Assembly: GCF_014196425.1 (NCBI RefSeq)
Contig: NZ_JACIDR010000001.1
Location: 310,001-374,000 of the forward strand
DNA: 64,000 nt
Direction of reading: 5' to 3'
Source: Hansschlegelia beijingensis
GTDB taxonomy: Bacteria; Pseudomonadota; Alphaproteobacteria; Rhizobiales; Methylopilaceae
Both the position numbers and the translations under genes were made by a program. A model generated the notes under the pieces. The model was not told where the DNA came from. It saw only the letters and a program-made list of their open reading frames with translations, and did no database searches. This document shows positions 41,167 to 51,012 of the stretch, piece after piece (position 1 is the stretch's first letter; each line of letters opens with the position of its first letter).

Positions 41167-42930
41167 TTACTTCTTGCGGACGACCACGCTCTGCGGGTTG
41201 AGGCTGCCGATGTTGCCGCTCTCGCTGCCGGCCGCCGGGTCGATCACCGCGTTGATGAGCGTCGGGCGGCCGGAGTCCATCGCCTCGTCGACGGCGCGCT
41301 TCAGCTCGTCCGGCGTCGTCACGTGGACGCCGACGCCGCCGAAGGCCTCCATCATCTTGTCGTAGCGCGAGTCCTTCACGAACACGGTCGTGCCGGGGTC
41401 GCGGCCGGTCGGGTCCATGTCGGTGCCGCGATAGATGCCGTTGTTGTTGAAGATCACGATGCACACCGGGAGGTTGTACCGGCAGATCGTCTCGACCTCC
41501 ATGCCTGAGAACCCGAAGGCCGAGTCGCCCTCGACCGCCAGGACGGGCTTGCCGGTCTCGATCGCGGCCGCGATCGCGAAGCCCATGCCGATGCCCATCA
41601 CGCCCCAGGTGCCGACGTCCAGGCGCTTGCGCGGCTGGTACATGTCGATGATGCCGCGGGCGAGATCGAGCGTGTTGGCGCCCTCGTTGACGAGGATCGC
41701 GTCCGGCCGCTCCTTGATGACCTGCTTCAGGGCGCCGAGCGCGGTGTGGAAGCACATCGGCGAGGAGTTCTTGCCGAGCTTCGCCGCCATCTTGGAGATG
41801 TTGGCGTCCTTCTTGGCCTTGATGGTCTCGGTCCACTCGGCGGGCACGCCCGGCCAGCTGGAGTCGATCCCGGCGAGCAGCGCGGAGACCACGGAGCCGA
41901 TATCGCCCACGAGCGGCGCGGCGATCTCGACGTTGGAGTCCATCTCCTTCGGCTCGATGTCGATCTGGATGAACTTCTTGGAGCCCGGCTCGCCCCACTG
42001 CTTGCCCTTGCCGTGGCTGAGCAGCCAGTTCAGGCGCGCGCCGACCAGCACCACGACGTCGGAGTCCTTGAGCACCGTCGAGCGGGCGGCGCCCGCCGAG
42101 AGCGGGTGGTTGTCGGGCAGGAGGCCCTTCGCCATGCTCATCGGAATGTAGGGGATGCCGCTCTTCTCGACGAACTGGCGGATCTCGTCGTCAGCCTGGG
42201 CGTAGGCGGCGCCCTTGCCGAGAACGATCAGCGGGCGCTTGGCGCTCTTGAGCAGGTCCATGGCGCGCTTGACGGCCGAGGGGGCCGGCAGCTGGGCCGG
42301 GGCCGGGTCGATGACCTTAACCAGGGAACGCTCGCCCTTGGCGGCGTCGAGCACCTGGGAGAACAGCTTCGCCGGCAGATCGAGATAGACGCCGCCCGGA
42401 CGGCCCGAAACCGCGGCGCGGATGGCGCGCGCGACGCCGATGCCGATGTCCTCGGCGTGAAGCACGCGGAACGCCGCCTTGCAGAGCGGCTTGGCGATCG
42501 CGAGCTGGTCCATCTCCTCATAGTCGCCCTGCTGCAGGTCGACGATCTCGCGCTCCGAGGAGCCCGAGATGAGGATCATCGGGAAGCAGTTGGTGGTGGC
42601 GTTGGCGAGGGCGGTGAGGCCGTTGAGGAAGCCCGGAGCGGACACCGTCAGGCAGACGCCCGGCTTCTTGGTCAGGAAGCCCGCGATCGCGGCCGCGTTG
42701 CCGGCGTTCTGCTCATGGCGGAACGACACCACGCGGATGCCTTCAGCCTGCGCCATGCGGCCGAGATCGGTGATCGGAATGCCCGGCACGCCATAGATCG
42801 TCTCGATGCCGTTCAGCTTCAGCGCGTCGATGACGAGGTGAAAGCCGTCCGTCAGCTCCTGGGGAGCGTCGGCTTCGGCCATGCTGACGTCGGCGGTCGT
42901 GGAGTTGATCAGCTGCGCTACTGCGGACAT
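41167..42930 (-). CDS. oxc: Oxalyl-CoA decarboxylase
   Basis: A 587-residue ThDP enzyme that decarboxylates oxalyl-CoA to formyl-CoA, completing the oxalate cycle with Frc. The pyrimidine-domain glutamate is in [12 protein letters not shown]. The ThDP motif reads [14 protein letters not shown] and runs to FNNNGIYRG. The family-specific segment [11 protein letters not shown] is present. The formyl-CoA can be hydrolysed to formate, a C1 energy source that suits a methylotroph. It has its own terminator and a long upstream region containing the element shared with the PAS-frc promoter region. Confidence 0.93.
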   Translation of the reverse strand: MSAVAQLINSTTADVSMAEADAPQELTDGFHLVIDALKLNGIETIYGVPGIPITDLGRMAQAEGIRVVSFRHEQNAGNAAAIAGFLTKKPGVCLTVSAPGFLNGLTALANATTNCFPMILISGSSEREIVDLQQGDYEEMDQLAIAKPLCKAAFRVLHAEDIGIGVARAIRAAVSGRPGGVYLDLPAKLFSQVLDAAKGERSLVKVIDPAPAQLPAPSAVKRAMDLLKSAKRPLIVLGKGAAYAQADDEIRQFVEKSGIPYIPMSMAKGLLPDNHPLSAGAARSTVLKDSDVVVLVGARLNWLLSHGKGKQWGEPGSKKFIQIDIEPKEMDSNVEIAAPLVGDIGSVVSALLAGIDSSWPGVPAEWTETIKAKKDANISKMAAKLGKNSSPMCFHTALGALKQVIKERPDAILVNEGANTLDLARGIIDMYQPRKRLDVGTWGVMGIGMGFAIAAAIETGKPVLAVEGDSAFGFSGMEVETICRYNLPVCIVIFNNNGIYRGTDMDPTGRDPGTTVFVKDSRYDKMMEAFGGVGVHVTTPDELKRAVDEAMDSGRPTLINAVIDPAAGSESGNIGSLNPQSVVVRKK

Positions 42931-43557
42931 TTGCTTCCTCCGGAGAATTCTTGGCTGTTCATCCAGCCGTTGTTGCTAGGCGCCTGGCGTGTGGGGCACG
43001 TGACGTTGCGACCGCTTCAGAGCTCGAACAGGGCGCGCCGGCTGGCCGGGCGCTGGATCTGCGGCGAGGGGCGGCGCGCCGCGCCGTCTCCGCGGGCCAT
43101 CGAACAGAACCGTGCTGCTGGCGGCGTCAGCCTCGTGGCTGTCATGGGCCGTCTCCTCGATCCCTTCGCGCCGCCGCCGGTTGACCGGTCTCTGGAATGA
43201 CGCGTCTTATTTAGTTTTCCTGAGCCCGAAGCGGCCTCTCTTCAGGAGACCAAGTATCCGACCCTCAGTCGCGCCCTCATCCGGTCTCCAACGAAAGTCG
43301 TGGAGCGCATATGGACGTGTTTCAGCGCGTCAGTACGTTGTCCAGAACACTGGCATGCCAGATGCCAAGCGTCAATACGATCTTCGATCGACCCATTGCC
43401 AAATGCGCGCGTCGGCCCATTGCGGCCGGGGCGATTTCGTCGGACGCCGGGGGCCACGAGCGGCGAAACCTCGTGGGGCGGCGCCCGGCCTCTTCCGACC
43501 AGAGAACGCCGCTGGCGCGACCCGTTCCGCGGCCCCGGAGTCCCGGGCGCCCGCCCG
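42931..43557. promoter_or_regulatory. Long upstream region of oxc
   Basis: These 627 bases separate oxc from a lipid-kinase gene on the same (minus) strand. An element TGGCATGCCAGATGCCA lies at 43351-43367 and matches 14 of 17 bases of the element at 38102-38118; the three differences are all A/G changes. Short frames across this stretch have no family match and unusual composition, so no gene is called. An oxc transcript started near the element would have a leader of about 400 bases. Confidence 0.45.
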
Positions 43558-44451
43558 TCAGTCCGCCTCGGACGGCGGCTGTTTGGGAGGGGCGATCACC
43601 GAGATCGCGCGGGGCAGCAGCCGGAAGGTCGCCGGCGTCTTGGTGACGATCTCGCCGTCGGCGTTGACCGAGCGGGGGCGACGCGTGCGGATCTCGAATT
43701 CGTGGCCGGACATCGCCCGCACCTCGCTCCACGCGCCGTGCTCGCCCGCGCGGAAAGAGCGGAGCATGAGCGCGAGCCGCCAGGCCCGCGAGAACTCCAG
43801 GCTGTAGAGATCGAGCCGGCCGTCGTCGATCTCGGCGTCCTGCTCGATCACGTTGCCGCCGCCATAATAGCGCCCGTTGCCGATCGCGACCTGCAGGGTC
43901 AGCGCCCGGCACGTCCTGTCCGCGCTGCGGATGCGGACCCGGAAAGGCCTGGCGCGGGCCAGCACCTTGAGCGCCGTGATCAGATAGCCGAGCTTGCCGA
44001 AGCGCTGCTTGATCTCGCTGGTCAGCGACTTGGCGAGTTCGGCGCTCAGGCCGATGCTCGCGACGTTGAAGAACAGCCGGCCGTTGACCTCGCCGAGGTC
44101 GATCTGGCGGACCTCGCCTTCCGCGATGATGCGGCACGCCTCCGGAATGTCGGCCGGAATGTCGAGCGTGCGCGCGAGATCGTTGGCGGTGCCGGTCGGC
44201 ACGAGGCCGAGCGGCCGCCCGGCGTCCACGACGCCGCGCGCCGCGGCGTTCATGCTGCCGTCGCCGCCGCCGACCACGATCACGTCGTAGGCGGGTCCCT
44301 CCCGCGCGATCAGGGCCGAGGTCTTGTCGGGCGTGTCGCAGTCGAGGGGGGTGACGGCGAAGCCGCGGCCCTCCAGCTCTTCCCGAATCTGCTTGGCTGC
44401 CGCCTCGCCGCTACGGCTTTTGGCGTTTACGACGAGCAACGCGCGACGCAT
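43558..44451 (-). CDS. Diacylglycerol/lipid kinase family protein (YegS-like)
   Basis: A 297-residue lipid kinase of the DAGK catalytic-domain family. The nucleotide loop reads VVGGGDGSMNAAA and the substrate-loop motif LVPTGTANDLA, both typical. The C-terminal beta domain ends in a segment with NADGEIV. The ATG at 44449-44451 is used; an earlier in-frame start adds six residues. It likely phosphorylates a lipid at the inner membrane. It is not tied to the sulfur operons by spacing. Confidence 0.83.
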   Translation of the reverse strand: MRRALLVVNAKSRSGEAAAKQIREELEGRGFAVTPLDCDTPDKTSALIAREGPAYDVIVVGGGDGSMNAAARGVVDAGRPLGLVPTGTANDLARTLDIPADIPEACRIIAEGEVRQIDLGEVNGRLFFNVASIGLSAELAKSLTSEIKQRFGKLGYLITALKVLARARPFRVRIRSADRTCRALTLQVAIGNGRYYGGGNVIEQDAEIDDGRLDLYSLEFSRAWRLALMLRSFRAGEHGAWSEVRAMSGHEFEIRTRRPRSVNADGEIVTKTPATFRLLPRAISVIAPPKQPPSEAD

Positions 44452-44670
44452 GAACGGTCGGCTCCCCAATGACTCTCGCCGACTATCTAGCGCGCCGCGC
44501 GTCCGTGGCGCTGTCTTTCGACATGCCCGCCGCCACTTCTCGGCCGCGGGCTTCAGGAGGGCGACCGGAGCGAAGAGAACGGCGTCTGCGCGAGGCCATC
44601 GCGCTCTCGACCTCGTCGCGTCATCCGCACGAAGGCCCGCGGGCGGCGAAAAGCCGCCGCCCGCTTCCTT

Positions 44671-45903
44671 TCAGAAAAACCCCGTGAGCGGCACGCGCTC
44701 GCCCGAGATCAGGTGCTGGCCGACGCCGCGCGCCTTATAGGCGGCGGGGTTGTGGGTCGCGAGCGTGCGGGCGTTCCGCCAGTGCCGGTCGAGATTGGCG
44801 CCTCGCCTCGTCGAGCTCGCGCCCCCGACGTCGAAGATGCGTGAGCCTGAGCGGATCGCGAGTTCATCGACGATCACCTTGGCCTTGGCAGCCGCGAGCG
44901 CGCCCTCATGGGCCGCTTCGAGATCCGGCGCACCGTCGACACGGCTCTCGACCGCGCGGTCGAGAGCCTCGGCCGCCGCGAGCACCGCCGCCTCGGCCGC
45001 GAAGGCCGCGCTCGCGATCTCGCCGACAGCCTGCTGCAGGATCGGGTCGTCGGCCGGCTTCTCGGCCGGCGCGAAGGAGAAGGAGCGGGCGCGGCGCTTC
45101 ACCAGCGCGGCCGCGTCGGCGGCGGCGGAGCGGATGATCCCGGCGACGATCGAGGTGAGGAACAGCTGCTGGAAAGAGCCGTGATAGGGGCGGTCGTAGG
45201 CGAGGCCGCGGCTCTCGTCGTCGAACACCGCCTCGTCCCGTGCGACGGCCGCGTTCTCGAAGATCGTGGAGCCGGTGCCCGTGAGGCGTTGCCCGAAGCC
45301 GTCCCAGTCGTCGACGCGCGTGACGCCCTCGCGGTCGACCGGGATGACCACGGTCACGAAGCGGCCCGCGAGGTCCTGCGCGCGCACCGTGACGTAGTCG
45401 GCGAACAGCGTGCCGGTGCTGAAATACTTGGTCCCGTTCAGCACGTAGCCGTCGCCGCTGGGGCTGAGCCTGGTGTCGAAGTCCACGCCGCCGACGCTCC
45501 GGTTGTTGAGCTCGGTCATGGCGAGACCGACGATCTCTCCGCCGGCGACCAGCCGCGCCCAGCGCCGATGCGCGCCGCCCGGCGCCGGCTGGCAGAAGCG
45601 CTCCACGAAGCCGAAATGGTTGCGCAGGATCTGCGCCACGTTCGGGTCGGCCTCGCCGAGCGCGATGACGGTCGCGAACACCTCGCGCAGCGAGGCGCCG
45701 CCGCCGCCTTCGTCCTTCGGCACGCGAAGCGCGCCGAGCCGCGCGCGGCGGACGAGCTCCACCTGCTCGAACGGCAGGATGCGCTTGGCGTCGCGTTCGG
45801 AGGCCCCCTGGGCGATTCCAGCGAGCAGGGCCTTCAGCTCCGGAGAGCCGAGGCGCGGGATGGCCGGTCCCTTGAACCGGATGGCCGGGGCGATAGCGTT
45901 CAT
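44671..45903 (-). CDS. SfnB-like acyl-CoA dehydrogenase-family flavoprotein
   Basis: A 410-residue flavoprotein of the acyl-CoA dehydrogenase superfamily, in the branch that holds SfnB and DszC-type monooxygenases. Family stretches are VGLAMTELNNRSVGG and GTKYFSTGTLFADYV for the flavin/substrate region, and a C-terminal FDVGGASSTRRGANLDRHWR. It is the last gene of the operon sfnG-like, ssuC, ssuB, ssuA, and this one. SfnB proteins go with sulfone use under sulfur limitation. It may act as a flavin-dependent monooxygenase rather than a dehydrogenase. Confidence 0.78.
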   Translation of the reverse strand: MNAIAPAIRFKGPAIPRLGSPELKALLAGIAQGASERDAKRILPFEQVELVRRARLGALRVPKDEGGGGASLREVFATVIALGEADPNVAQILRNHFGFVERFCQPAPGGAHRRWARLVAGGEIVGLAMTELNNRSVGGVDFDTRLSPSGDGYVLNGTKYFSTGTLFADYVTVRAQDLAGRFVTVVIPVDREGVTRVDDWDGFGQRLTGTGSTIFENAAVARDEAVFDDESRGLAYDRPYHGSFQQLFLTSIVAGIIRSAAADAAALVKRRARSFSFAPAEKPADDPILQQAVGEIASAAFAAEAAVLAAAEALDRAVESRVDGAPDLEAAHEGALAAAKAKVIVDELAIRSGSRIFDVGGASSTRRGANLDRHWRNARTLATHNPAAYKARGVGQHLISGERVPLTGFF

Positions 45904-46001
45904 CGGATCCTCTTCGGGCGACAGGCGGGGGCGCGTTCGTTCCGCGACCCGCGCGTACGCGCAGGCCGCGGCGGCGGTCAGGGCGGAAGCGCCTGCGGAG
46001 A

Positions 46002-46997
46002 TCAGACCTTCGCCAGCAGCTCGCTGACGGTGACCTTCTCGGGCAGCACCTTGCGCTCGACCAGCCAGTCCGCCGCGTTCTGCAGCCGGGCCACGAAGTC
46101 CTGGTCGGTGACCGGATAGATCTCGTAGCGACGCTTCAGCTTGAGGAAGTTCTCGCGCACGACGTCGCCGTAGCGGGGCGGCGCGCCCTGCGCGATCTTC
46201 TCGGCGTCCTCGGGGCTCGCGCTCGCCCAGTCGGCCTCTGCCTTGAAGGCGGCGTTCACGGCGCGGACGATGTCGGCGTTCTCCTCCGCGAACTGACGGC
46301 GCGTGAGCCAGGTCGTGAAGTCGATCTGGAAGTCGAGGTCGCGCTCTTCGATGAAGACGTCGTGCGCCTTGTATTCGACGCGCGCGATGTCGACCCCGGG
46401 GCTCCACATCGACCACGCGTCGACCTTGCCGGAAGCGAGCGCGGGCGCGGCGTCCGGCGGGTTCAGATAGACGAACTTCACCTGGCTGCGGTCGAGACCG
46501 TTCTTCTCGAGCGCGGCGACGAGCAGAAACTCGCCAAGCCCGGAGCGGTTGACCGCGACCGACTTGCCCACGAGGTCCTTCACGCTGTCGATGCCGGAGC
46601 CGTCCCGGGCGATGATCGCCGTCGTGCGCGGCCGGTAGATCAGGAACTGGGTGAACACGAGCGGGGAGCCGGCGATGATCGCCGCCAGCGCGGGCGTCGT
46701 GGAGCCGCCGAACGAGAAGTCGGCGCTGTTTCCGGTCACGGCCTGCAGAGTCGGGGCATGGTTCGGGAAGGGGCCAACCCACTCGACCTTGAGGCCCTGG
46801 TCGGCGAGCGTCTTCTCGAACGCGCCGCGTTCCTTGGCGATCAGCGTCAGCCCTCCGGACGGGCCGAAGGTCAGCCGCACCTTGTCGGTGTTGCGGGAGA
46901 GCGCCGCCCCCGGCTTCAGCCCGAGCGCGACTGCGCCGGAGGTTGCGGCGGCGGCCGCGAGGAGGGAGCGGCGCGACAGTTTCTTGAACGAGGGCAT
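46002..46997 (-). CDS. ssuA: Aliphatic sulfonate ABC transporter binding protein
   Basis: A 331-residue periplasmic binding protein of the SsuA family. A twin-arginine-like signal, SRRSLLAAAAATSGAVALG, occupies the N-terminus to about residue 34. The mature part starts KVRLTFGPSGGLTLIAKERG. It lies 20 bases after ssuB. It would deliver alkanesulfonates or sulfones to the SsuBC transporter. Export by Tat is inferred from the paired arginines; Sec cannot be excluded. Confidence 0.82.
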   Translation of the reverse strand: MPSFKKLSRRSLLAAAAATSGAVALGLKPGAALSRNTDKVRLTFGPSGGLTLIAKERGAFEKTLADQGLKVEWVGPFPNHAPTLQAVTGNSADFSFGGSTTPALAAIIAGSPLVFTQFLIYRPRTTAIIARDGSGIDSVKDLVGKSVAVNRSGLGEFLLVAALEKNGLDRSQVKFVYLNPPDAAPALASGKVDAWSMWSPGVDIARVEYKAHDVFIEERDLDFQIDFTTWLTRRQFAEENADIVRAVNAAFKAEADWASASPEDAEKIAQGAPPRYGDVVRENFLKLKRRYEIYPVTDQDFVARLQNAADWLVERKVLPEKVTVSELLAKV

Positions 46998-47017
46998 GTC
47001 GGGACTCGGTTTGCGAC

Positions 47018-47737
47018 TCAGAGGGTGTTGAGAGAGGGCGCCGGGCGATGCGCGGCGCCGCGGGGGCCGGGCGCCACGCCCAGCTGCGCGAGCAGCTCTT
47101 CGCGCAGGCCGGGATGCGGCTCGCCGTCGAGCCTGCGCTCGAAGGCGATCGCGCCTCCGCGCATCACGAGAATCCGGTCGGCGAGGCCGATCGCCTCGTC
47201 GACGTCATGGGTGACGAGCAGCACGCCAGGGCGATGGCGGGCGACCAGCTCCTTGACCAGCGCCTGCATCTTGAGGCGGGTCAGCGCGTCGAGGGCCGCG
47301 AACGGCTCGTCGAGCAGCAGCAGTTCCGGCTGCTGCACCAGAGCGCGGGCGAGCGCGACTCGCTGCGCCTGTCCGCCCGACAGGTTGCGCGGCCAGTCGT
47401 CGAGCCGCTGGCCGAGTCCAACCTCGGCGAGCGCCGCCGCGGCGCGCTGGCGCGCGTTCTCCGCGGGCTGCCCGAGCGACACGTTGCGCCACAGGCTGTC
47501 CCAGGGAAGCAACCGGTGCTCCTGGAACACCACGGCGGGCTTGCCGGGGGCCTGGATGCTGCCGCCGTCGATCGGATCGAGGCCGGAGAGCGCGCGCAGC
47601 AGGGTGGTCTTGCCGCAGCCGCTTTCGCCGAGCAGGGCGACGAACTCGCCGCGGTCGATCACGAGGTCGAGCCCGTCGATGACCGTGCGCTCGCCGTAGC
47701 GGCGGACGAGGCGCCGGACGATGACGGCGGCGCTCAT
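47018..47737 (-). CDS. ssuB: Aliphatic sulfonate ABC transporter ATPase
   Basis: A 239-residue ATPase of the nitrate/sulfonate family. Walker A is GESGCGKT (about 37-44), the signature LSGGQAQR, Walker B LLLDEPF and the switch His in VTHDVDEA are all normal. Unlike the two ATPases of the methanesulfonate importer, it has no altered motif, so a homodimer is expected. Its ATG overlaps the ssuC stop by 4 bases. Confidence 0.88.
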   Translation of the reverse strand: MSAAVIVRRLVRRYGERTVIDGLDLVIDRGEFVALLGESGCGKTTLLRALSGLDPIDGGSIQAPGKPAVVFQEHRLLPWDSLWRNVSLGQPAENARQRAAAALAEVGLGQRLDDWPRNLSGGQAQRVALARALVQQPELLLLDEPFAALDALTRLKMQALVKELVARHRPGVLLVTHDVDEAIGLADRILVMRGGAIAFERRLDGEPHPGLREELLAQLGVAPGPRGAAHRPAPSLNTL

Positions 47738-48591
47738 CGACCGCCGCCCCCGAAGTTCGGGTGCCAGCGCAACAGCCGCCGCTCGAGCAGCCGCGCGATC
47801 CAGTCCGAGCCCGCGCCGATCAGAGCGTAGATCACGATCGTCAGCACGATCACGTCGGTGCGCAGGAACTCGCGCGCGTCCATGGCGAGGAAGCCGAGCC
47901 CCGCCTGCGCGCCGACGGTCTCGGCCACCACGAGCGCGAGCCAGGCGACCGCGAGCGCGTAGCGCAGGCCGGTCAGGATCGAGGGCAGGGCGCCGGGCAG
48001 CACGATCCGACGGATCGTGGTCCAGTGCGACAGGCCCTGGACGCGGCCGAGCTCCAGCAGCTTCGGATCGACCTGCCGGATGCCGAGCACGGTGTTCACG
48101 TAGATCGGGAACAGCACGCCGAGCGAAACGAGGAAGATCTTCTGTCCCTCGCCGACGCCGAACCAGATGATGGTCAGCGGCAGCGCGGCCAGGAACGGCA
48201 CGGCGCGCACCATCTGCACGCTCCGGTCGATCGCGGCCTCCGCGACGCGCGAGAAGCCGACCGCCACCCCGAGCGTGAAGCCGAGTAGCCCGCCGATGGC
48301 GAAGCCGGTCGCCGCGCGGGCGAGACTGACGGCGAGATCGTTGAACAGGCCGCCCGTGGAGGCGAGCCTGACCGCGGTCGCGGCCACCTTGCTCGGCGCT
48401 GGAAGGATCTGCGGCGCGACATAGCCGGAGCGGCAGAGCGTCTCCCAGACGACGAGCAGGATCAGCGGCGCCGCCCAGGAGAGCGCGAACAGCCACGATC
48501 CGGAGGGAGCCCGGCGCGGCGCGCGGGGCTTTGCGAGCGGCGCGCTCGCCGGCGCGAAGCCGCCCGTCGGGTGGATCTCGGCGACGCTCAT
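47734..48591 (-). CDS. ssuC: Aliphatic sulfonate ABC transporter permease
   Basis: A 285-residue permease with about six membrane helices. The coupling-loop block reads LLELGRVQGLSHWTTIRRIV. The gene overlaps the monooxygenase gene upstream by 4 bases and ssuB downstream by 4 bases. A proline- and alanine-rich N-terminal tail precedes the first helix. Confidence 0.87.
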   Translation of the reverse strand: MSVAEIHPTGGFAPASAPLAKPRAPRRAPSGSWLFALSWAAPLILLVVWETLCRSGYVAPQILPAPSKVAATAVRLASTGGLFNDLAVSLARAATGFAIGGLLGFTLGVAVGFSRVAEAAIDRSVQMVRAVPFLAALPLTIIWFGVGEGQKIFLVSLGVLFPIYVNTVLGIRQVDPKLLELGRVQGLSHWTTIRRIVLPGALPSILTGLRYALAVAWLALVVAETVGAQAGLGFLAMDAREFLRTDVIVLTIVIYALIGAGSDWIARLLERRLLRWHPNFGGGGR

Positions 48592-49661
48592 TTCGCCCCC
48601 GAGAGCAGAGGGGCGAGCGGCGCCGCCCTGCCGACCCGCGGGAAGACTTCCTCGGCGAAGCGTCGCATTTCGGCGCGCAGCGGCTGGAACTGGAGCATGA
48701 ACAGCTCCACGCCGGCCTGATGGAACGCCCAGATGCGCTCGGCGACCTGATCGTAGGAGCCGACGAGCCCGGCCGCGGTGCCGCCATTGGTGCCCACGAA
48801 GGCGTGCTTCGCCATCGTCTGCAGCATCACGACCTTGCTGTCGGCGTGCGCCCGCTGCGCCGCCTTGTCAGGCCGGTCCAGTTCGGCGAGCGCGACCAGT
48901 CGGCGGTGCTCCGCCTGGGCCTCGGCCTCGGTCTCCCGCGCGATCACGAAGGCCGCCAGCCCGAAGCGCAGCCCGGCGCCGCGGCGCGGCCGAGCCTTCG
49001 CGTCCTGGATCAGGGTCGCCACCGCGGGAAGCGGCTGGCCGTTGATGAACCAGACGTCGCTCTGCGCCGCCGCGAGGTCCCGCGCCGGCTCCGACTCCCC
49101 GCCCAGATAGATGCGCGGACGGGGACGGAAGCGCCCCGCGGGCGCCAGCCTGTAGCCCTCGACCGTGAAGTGCCTGCCGCGATGGTCGACCGTCTCGCCT
49201 CGCAGAAGCCGCTCGACGATCCACAGCCATTCGGCGCCGTAGGCGTAGCGTTCGTCATGCTCGAGGAAGGGGAGGCCGGCCCTTTCGAACTCCGCCCTGT
49301 TCCAGGCGTTGACGAGGTTCAGGGCGAAGCGGCCCCGCGAAATCTCCTCGATCTGCAGCGCCATCTTGGCGAGCACGACCGGATGGTAGAGCGCTGGCTT
49401 GATGGCCGCGATGATCTCGATCCGGCTCGTCAGCGCCGCAAGCGCGGCGGAGGAAGCCCAGGCCTCCAGCTGGTCGCGCTCCGCGAAGCGCGGGTTGGCC
49501 GTGTGCTGCGCGACGAGCGTGGAGTCGTAGCCGAGCGCCTCGGCCTCCAGCACCGTCGCGCGGTTGTGCTCCCACGAGGCGTCATAGGGTTCGGCCGGAT
49601 CCTGCGCGGCCGCGCGGGGCCCGTGCACCGGGGCCCAGATTCCGAAGCGGATGAACGACAT
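48588..49661 (-). CDS. sfnG: Flavin-dependent dimethylsulfone/alkanesulfonate monooxygenase (SfnG-like)
   Basis: A 357-residue luciferase-like monooxygenase. The opening FGIWAPVHG and later blocks SWEHNRATVLEAEALGYDST, LNLVNAWNRAEFERAG and HDERYAYGAEWLWIVERLL follow SfnG better than SsuD. The segment SDVWFINGQ also matches SfnG. SfnG uses reduced FMN to turn dimethylsulfone into methanesulfinate and formaldehyde. The operon has no flavin reductase, which must come from elsewhere. It is the first gene of a five-gene operon with SsuABC-type transport and an SfnB-like protein. SsuD-type alkanesulfonate cleavage remains an alternative. Confidence 0.68.
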   Translation of the reverse strand: MSFIRFGIWAPVHGPRAAAQDPAEPYDASWEHNRATVLEAEALGYDSTLVAQHTANPRFAERDQLEAWASSAALAALTSRIEIIAAIKPALYHPVVLAKMALQIEEISRGRFALNLVNAWNRAEFERAGLPFLEHDERYAYGAEWLWIVERLLRGETVDHRGRHFTVEGYRLAPAGRFRPRPRIYLGGESEPARDLAAAQSDVWFINGQPLPAVATLIQDAKARPRRGAGLRFGLAAFVIARETEAEAQAEHRRLVALAELDRPDKAAQRAHADSKVVMLQTMAKHAFVGTNGGTAAGLVGSYDQVAERIWAFHQAGVELFMLQFQPLRAEMRRFAEEVFPRVGRAAPLAPLLSGAK

Positions 49662-49668
49662 GAAAGCT

Positions 49669-49687
49669 CCCAGACCTGCGATCTGGG
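49669..49687 (-). promoter_or_regulatory. Small hairpin before the sfnG-like gene
   Basis: An inverted repeat CCCAGA...TCTGGG lies 8 bases upstream of the sfnG-like start codon, in the likely ribosome-binding region. Further upstream a TATAGA box (complement of 49720-49725) may be a -10 element. Both are weak calls. Confidence 0.3.
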
Positions 49688-49772
49688 GCGCAGTCTAGAA
49701 GCAGCTCCGGTCATCAGTCTATAAAAAATATCGAAATAGTGGATTTGCTTTCGTGGCTGCAGCCGAGGCTCC

Positions 49773-50852
49773 TTGAGACTGCTGGCGCCGAGCCGGCGCG
49801 CTTTTGCGAACGCCGGAGAACTCCTGGCGCCTGAGATCGCGGAACGGAGGCATCGGAGCGTCGTTGCTTCCCGAAAGGAGTACGCATGGCTGAGCCGCGT
49901 GGCGTCCCTGATCACTGAAGATCCGGCCACTGGCGCGCGCCGCCCTCCGGGCGGGGTGGCGCGGTCGCAGGATGGCGGCTGCCCTGCGGGCGCGTCCCGG
50001 CTCAGCATCGACTTGTCCGAAGGACAGGTTTTGGCCGGCTACGAAGCCGGGAGCGGCCCGGACGCGGTGCTCATCCACGGAACGATCGTCACCTCCGAGG
50101 ACATGGGCGCGAGCCTTCTTGGCCCCTTCGCCCGCCGCTTTCGCACCGTCGCGTTCGACCGGCCGGGGCATGGGGCCAGCACCCGCCCGCCCGGGCAGGG
50201 GGCTCTCTCCCAGCAGGCGAGGTTCGTGCGGGAGGGGATGGATCGGCTCGGGCTGCGGCGACCGGTTCTGGTCGGACACTCCATAGGCGGCTCGCTCGCG
50301 CTTCAGCTCGCTCTCGCCGCGCCCGAGCGCTATGCGGGCGTGGTCGTGATCGGTCCGCTGGTTTTCCCCGAGCCGCGGCTCGGGCCGGTTCTGTTCGGCC
50401 CCCGCGCGCTGGCGCGTCTGGGCGGCAATCGGGCGGGCCTGGGCGGGCCGGGCCTCGACGCCGCCTCCCTGCCGCTGCTCTGGCGCGCGATCTTCCTTCC
50501 GCAGCATGCGCCTGCGGAGTTCAGGCGGCGAATGGCTTTCGAAGCGGTCGGGAGCGACGCCGGCATCGCCTCGGTTGGAGAGGATTCCCTGGCGATCTGG
50601 AGCGATCTCACGCTCAACCTCTTCAGATACCGGAAGCTGATCTGCCCGGTCGAGATCGTGTGCGGCGAGATCGACATCGTCGTGAACCCCGCGCTGCACG
50701 GCCGCGCGCTCCGACGGCTGCTGCCGCGGGCGAGCTTCACCTCGGTCCCCGGCGTCGGCCACATGGCCCACCACTTTGAGCCCAGGCTCATCCTGGAGAA
50801 GGCGCTGCAGGTAAGCGCAGCGGCGGCGCCGAGGCCCGTGGCGGCGCGTTGA
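49773..50852 (+). CDS. Alpha/beta hydrolase
   Basis: An alpha/beta hydrolase-fold protein of up to 359 residues. The nucleophile motif is [13 protein letters not shown], the oxyanion region [14 protein letters not shown], and late acid and His residues are in [10 protein letters not shown] and [10 protein letters not shown]. The start is uncertain. TTG at 49773 gives a long, low-homology N-terminal stretch rich in basic residues; GTG at 49899 would begin closer to the fold. It diverges from the sfnG operon. Substrate unknown; esterases and epoxide or haloalkane hydrolases are close families. Confidence 0.7.
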   Translation: MRLLAPSRRAFANAGELLAPEIAERRHRSVVASRKEYAWLSRVASLITEDPATGARRPPGGVARSQDGGCPAGASRLSIDLSEGQVLAGYEAGSGPDAVLIHGTIVTSEDMGASLLGPFARRFRTVAFDRPGHGASTRPPGQGALSQQARFVREGMDRLGLRRPVLVGHSIGGSLALQLALAAPERYAGVVVIGPLVFPEPRLGPVLFGPRALARLGGNRAGLGGPGLDAASLPLLWRAIFLPQHAPAEFRRRMAFEAVGSDAGIASVGEDSLAIWSDLTLNLFRYRKLICPVEIVCGEIDIVVNPALHGRALRRLLPRASFTSVPGVGHMAHHFEPRLILEKALQVSAAAAPRPVAAR

Positions 50853-51012
50853 CGCCTGGCTTCGCAGAGAAGGCCGCCACGGCGCGCGGAGCCGGGCTTT
50901 CCGCGCGCTTTCGTCAAATTGGGCTCGTCCCGGGAATCGGGAACAAGTGCCGCCCTCGCGGCGTTACGGCCGCAGGCCGGGCGTCTTCGCCCCGGCACAG
51001 GAGCGAATACGT

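Noticed and set aside
43242-43457. 71-codon minus-strand frame in the oxc-lipid kinase gap
   Set aside because: No ribosome site or domain, and it overlaps the candidate regulatory element.
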